Below, piece by piece: positions 63,140 through 64,000 of a stretch of DNA of 64,000 nt; position 1 is the first letter of the stretch; each line of letters starts with the position of its first letter. Made by a program: the position numbers and the translations under genes. The notes under the pieces were generated by a model. That model did no database searches. It had not been told where the DNA came from and saw only the letters and a program-made list of their open reading frames with translations. This DNA is from Flavobacterium franklandianum (GTDB lineage: Bacteria; Bacteroidota; Bacteroidia; Flavobacteriales; Flavobacteriaceae), in contig NZ_VJZR01000013.1 of the NCBI RefSeq assembly GCF_007097365.1, forward strand, positions 1 to 64,000, written 5' to 3'.

Positions 63140-63439
63140 ATGGATTATATAGAAATATTTAAGGCATTATCAAACAAGTCTCGATTACAAATGCTGGAAT
63201 GGTTAAAAGAACCTGAAATCAATTTTCCAGAACAAATCAACTCGGGTTTTGAGCATGGTGTTTGCGTAGGACAAATTCAAGCCAAAGCGGGACTCACCCA
63301 ATCAACAGTTTCCGAATATTTATCCATTCTACAGCGGGCGGGTTTTATCGAATCTAAACGTGTCGGACAATGGACATATTACAAACGCAACGAAGAAGCA
63401 TTTACAGCATTAAGCAAAATAATTGAATCAAATTTATAA
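63140..63439 (+). CDS. ArsR-family transcriptional repressor
   Basis: 99 residues, winged helix: FKALSNKSRLQMLEWLKEPEINFP, recognition helix AGLTQSTVSEYLSILQRAGFIES and wing KRVGQWTYYKRNEEA. Cys37 or so lies in GVCVGQIQ, but the usual metal-site CxC in the recognition helix is absent. It probably senses a redox or organic signal, not arsenic. An operator overlaps its promoter. It lies 6 bases ahead of the oxidoreductase gene, which it is likely to regulate. Confidence 0.87.
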   Translation: MDYIEIFKALSNKSRLQMLEWLKEPEINFPEQINSGFEHGVCVGQIQAKAGLTQSTVSEYLSILQRAGFIESKRVGQWTYYKRNEEAFTALSKIIESNL

Positions 63440-63445
63440 AATACT

Positions 63446-64000
63446 ATGAGTACAAATAGCTTATTTACGCCTTTCAACTTGAAGACGCTAAATTTAAAAA
63501 ACAGAATTGTAATGGCACCAATGACGCGTTCTTTTTCTCCAAATGGAGTTCCTACTGATGAAGTAGCCGCTTATTATCAAAAACGTGCCGAAGGAGAAGT
63601 AGGTTTACTATTATCCGAAGGAACCGTTATCAATAGACCATCCTCTTCCAATGATGCTAATGTTCCCCACTTCTACGGCGATCAAGCCTTAATAGGATGG
63701 AAAAGAGTAATTGATGAAGTGCATACCGCTGGCGGCAAAATGGGACCACAAATATGGCATATGGGAATTATGGACAATCACCAATCCGGTTGGATTCCAC
63801 CCGTACCTTTTGAAGGACCATCAGGATTAAATAGACCAGGCTTCAGCAATGGAACTACAATGACCACAAAAGATATTGAAAACACAATACTAGCTTTTGG
63901 ACAAGCAGCCGCCGATGCCAAAAGATTAGGTTTTGATTGTATTGAAATTCATGGCGCCCACGATTATCTAATTGATCAATTTTTTTGGGAGGCCACCAAT
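63446..64000 (+). CDS. NADH:flavin oxidoreductase / old yellow enzyme, cut by the window end
   Basis: The first 185 codons are present. SLFTPFNLKTLNLKNRIVMAPMTRSFSPNGVPTDE is the standard N-terminus of the FMN-dependent OYE family; the later GPQIWHMG and FGQAAADAKRLGFDCIEIHGAHDYLIDQFF stretches are the FMN-barrel motifs. The family reduces activated alkenes with NAD(P)H. It is co-directional with the ArsR-type gene, 6 bases after it. The C-terminal half lies outside the window. Confidence 0.9.
   Translation, partial: MSTNSLFTPFNLKTLNLKNRIVMAPMTRSFSPNGVPTDEVAAYYQKRAEGEVGLLLSEGTVINRPSSSNDANVPHFYGDQALIGWKRVIDEVHTAGGKMGPQIWHMGIMDNHQSGWIPPVPFEGPSGLNRPGFSNGTTMTTKDIENTILAFGQAAADAKRLGFDCIEIHGAHDYLIDQFFWEATN

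Noticed and set aside
1..64000. tRNA, rRNA or tmRNA genes
   Set aside because: No cloverleaf-like segment with a T-loop GTTCGA and matching acceptor stem, and no rRNA-like sequence, was seen by eye. This was not an exhaustive search.

Overview
The window looks like a chromosomal segment of a Flavobacterium-type bacterium (Bacteroidota). The base composition is AT-rich. Several genes carry the Bacteroidota promoter element TAnnTTTG instead of an E. coli -10 box. A porX homologue marks the type IX secretion lineage, and the fused lpxC-fabZ gene and the HD-lpxD-lpxC/fabZ-lpxA-efp-sucD gene order are typical of the group. No rRNA, tRNA, CRISPR array, phage or complete insertion sequence was recognised.

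Layout. (1) 0.4-8.3 kb: fatty-acid beta-oxidation (acyl-CoA synthetase, MarR regulator, FadN-like dehydrogenase/hydratase, thiolase, acyl-CoA dehydrogenase). (2) 8.4-17.7 kb, minus strand: a two-component system, a CzcA pump fused to its TolC-type channel, its adaptor, a VIT1/CCC1-like transporter and a DUF2231-like membrane protein, probably one metal-response locus. An 11-bp-phased CTTA array lies beside the czcA promoter. (3) 18-33.9 kb: YoaK-like protein, vWA membrane protein, fabG, sucD, the lipid A block with efp, an HD phosphohydrolase, a 2H phosphoesterase with a partly duplicated 5' end, a GT39-like glycosyltransferase, and two adjacent proteins that both look BRCT-containing. (4) 34-42.4 kb: porX, tsaE, alanine dehydrogenase, small conserved proteins, a TauE/SafE exporter and recG. 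(5) 42.4-45.0 kb: a fatty acid desaturase plus M19-like dipeptidase pair lying between recG and a second, diverged copy of the recG 3' end. (6) 45.3-51.8 kb: a tripartite HAE-type RND efflux operon with a bestrophin-like channel. (7) 51.9-57.1 kb: pheT, a RelE/ParE-type toxin-antitoxin pair and rpsA.

From 57.3 to 61 kb the DNA changes character. There is an Mrr-type restriction endonuclease bounded by a 15-bp inverted repeat, a repeat array with hairpins, a DUF4328 gene with three in-frame stops, a lipoprotein gene with one in-frame stop, and fragments of dispersed repeats. This looks like a small accessory or decaying island. The right end carries small membrane proteins, a DUF326 four-helix cysteine-rich protein, and an ArsR regulator with a clear operator next to a truncated old yellow enzyme gene.

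The strongest unusual signals are the recG 3' duplication around the desaturase/dipeptidase pair, the phased operator array before czcA, the palindrome-bounded repeats that have supplied coding sequence and a stop codon near 30.6-31.0 kb, and the inverted-repeat-bounded mrr cassette. I saw no clearly new multi-gene system; the desaturase/dipeptidase pair is the best candidate for an uncharacterised module.
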